The notes beneath the pieces are model-generated. The model saw only the letters and a list, made by a program, of their open reading frames with translations, did not search any database and had not been told where the DNA came from. 6,971 nt of DNA from the NCBI GenBank assembly GCA_002938115.1, contig PTKD01000109.1, positions 1 through 6,971 on the forward strand, given 5' to 3'. The translations under genes were made by a program, and so were the position numbers. Shown piece by piece: positions 6,311-6,971 of the stretch. This stretch comes from Alphaproteobacteria bacterium MarineAlpha9_Bin7. Lineage in GTDB: Bacteria > Pseudomonadota > Alphaproteobacteria > UBA7887. The stretch's first letter is position 1, and each line of letters starts with the position of its first letter.

Positions 6311-6930
6311 GATTCGGGCCCATGCGCCTCAAGTGCGTCCGGCGCCACTACTAAATAGGAATTAGGAATATCGATGAGCGGGACTGCTTCCGCAGTAAAA
6401 GGCAACATAACATTTTCGCTCTCGCCGTCGTCTTTCTCTATATCAATAATACCTCCAGCACCAAAATCGTAAACCGCAATTACCCGCCCGACCTCCACTC
6501 CTTTTGGCGACTCAACCCGTAATCCAATCAGGTCAGCAAAATAGTATTCATCACGCTCGAGTTTGGGTAAAACTGATCGGGCCACATATAAGTTTTTCCC
6601 AATCCAAGATTCAGCTTCTGTTCGATCAGAGATTCCTGCGATTCGTGTTACTACAATCCCTTTTTGCACTCGCACCAGATGAAGTGCCACCGACACGCCA
6701 TTTTCGTCCACCAATTCATTAAAATTGCCAATGGCCGTGGGCGTATTGGTATAACTCTTAATACGCACCGCGCCGTTAAGACCTTGGGCGCCAACTACTA
6801 CGCCAACACATAAATTGTTTACATCGGAGTCATAACACGATGCGCTATCAATGACGGCATCACCATTGCCGACGTTATTTTTCGACTTCCGGTTTCTCGC
6901 TGTTACGAACTTCGTCCGCCTTACTTTCAT
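6307..6930 (-). CDS. rimM: 16S rRNA processing protein RimM (start uncertain)
   Basis: RimM binds ribosomal protein S19 and helps mature the 30S head. The N-terminal RimM domain begins with VGVVVGAQGLNGAVRIKSYT (a GxxGxxG-type start motif), and the C-terminal PRC-barrel domain begins near YYFADLIGL (residues 129-137 of this call) and includes VYDFGAGGIIDI and VMLPFTAEAVPLID. Family members normally have only about 5-20 residues before the first strand. Here no ATG, GTG or TTG exists in frame between the domain and two ATGs (6930 and 6954) inside the rpsP end. I give the nearer ATG, which yields 207 residues and a 56-base overlap with rpsP. An ATT at 6850-6852 with GGTGAT upstream would give a normal-length N-terminus and is a real alternative. 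The stop overlaps trmD by 4 bases. Confidence 0.9.
   Translation of the reverse strand: MKVRRTKFVTARNRKSKNNVGNGDAVIDSASCYDSDVNNLCVGVVVGAQGLNGAVRIKSYTNTPTAIGNFNELVDENGVSVALHLVRVQKGIVVTRIAGISDRTEAESWIGKNLYVARSVLPKLERDEYYFADLIGLRVESPKGVEVGRVIAVYDFGAGGIIDIEKDDGESENVMLPFTAEAVPLIDIPNSYLVVAPDALEAHGPES
6850..6864 (-). promoter_or_regulatory. Possible ribosome-binding site and ATT start of rimM
   Basis: The minus strand reads GGTGAT (6859-6864), six bases (GCCGTC), then ATT (6850-6852) in the rimM frame. GGTGAT matches the 3' half of the extended Shine-Dalgarno sequence AGGAGGTGATC. Starting here leaves 14 residues before the conserved CVGVVVGA, as in typical RimM proteins. ATT is a rare start codon (known for infC), so this is tentative. 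Confidence 0.3.
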
Positions 6931-6971
6931 CGGTCGGTTCCACTGAGTCTGCATCTTTATCGGTTACCCCG
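6875..6971 (-). CDS. rpsP: 30S ribosomal protein S16, 5'-truncated C-terminal tail
   Basis: Only the last 31 codons and the TAA (6875-6877) are in the window; the open frame runs on past the right edge. The peptide is low-complexity and rich in Asp, Glu, Lys, Ser and Pro (GVTDKDADSVEP near its start, SEKPEVEK at its end). This is what the C-terminal extension of alphaproteobacterial S16 looks like after its conserved core. The core is outside the window, so the name rests on position (rpsP immediately precedes rimM-trmD-rplS in most bacteria) and on tail composition. The rimM reading frame may overlap it by up to 80 bases. Confidence 0.75.
   Translation of the reverse strand, partial: GVTDKDADSVEPTDESKADEVRNSEKPEVEK

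Noticed and set aside
1..6971. Search for a novel system: CRISPR arrays, insertion sequences, toxin-antitoxin pairs, prophage or integrase genes, tRNA attachment sites
   Set aside because: None is visible. Nearly every base is accounted for by conserved housekeeping genes in a familiar order.

Overview
The window is a stretch of bacterial chromosome of ordinary housekeeping character. It most likely comes from an alphaproteobacterium. The evidence is the gene order rpsP-rimM-trmD-rplS-leuC-leuD-leuB-asd, the L19 and S16 proteins with charged C-terminal tails, and the sequence style of TrmD, LeuC/LeuD and PdxY. Base composition looks close to half G+C by eye. No species can be named from the sequence alone.

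Layout from left to right: the 3' end of a plus-strand pyridoxal kinase gene (pdxY-like, about 1-484) runs tail to tail into a minus-strand aspartate-semialdehyde dehydrogenase gene (asd, 475-1488). The two overlap by a 10-bp perfect palindrome that carries both stop codons. A 335-bp gap (1489-1823) separates asd from the genes upstream of it and holds one weak terminator-like hairpin. Then, all on the minus strand and closely packed, come leuB (1824-2936), leuD (2962-3567), leuC (3630-5042), rplS (5070-5501), trmD (5576-6310), rimM (6307 to about 6930) and the last codons of what is almost certainly rpsP (6875-6971, cut by the window edge).

The minus-strand genes read in transcription order as a ribosome/translation block (S16, the 16S maturation factor RimM, tRNA m1G37 methyltransferase TrmD, L19), followed without a clear break by the last two enzymes of leucine biosynthesis: LeuC+LeuD isopropylmalate isomerase, then LeuB dehydrogenase. 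Asd follows and feeds the lysine/threonine/methionine/diaminopimelate branch. Spacing from rimM to leuB is 74 bp or less throughout, so read-through from the ribosomal block into the leu genes is plausible. Asd has its own strong ribosome-binding site and a long leader gap, so it may be transcribed separately.

I found no mobile element, CRISPR array, tRNA, rRNA or new defence or metabolic system. The points worth a second look are small ones: the uncertain start of rimM, which has no ATG/GTG/TTG start outside rpsP; the palindromic stop-codon overlap of pdxY and asd; a candidate extended -10 promoter ahead of rplS; and two intergenic hairpins.
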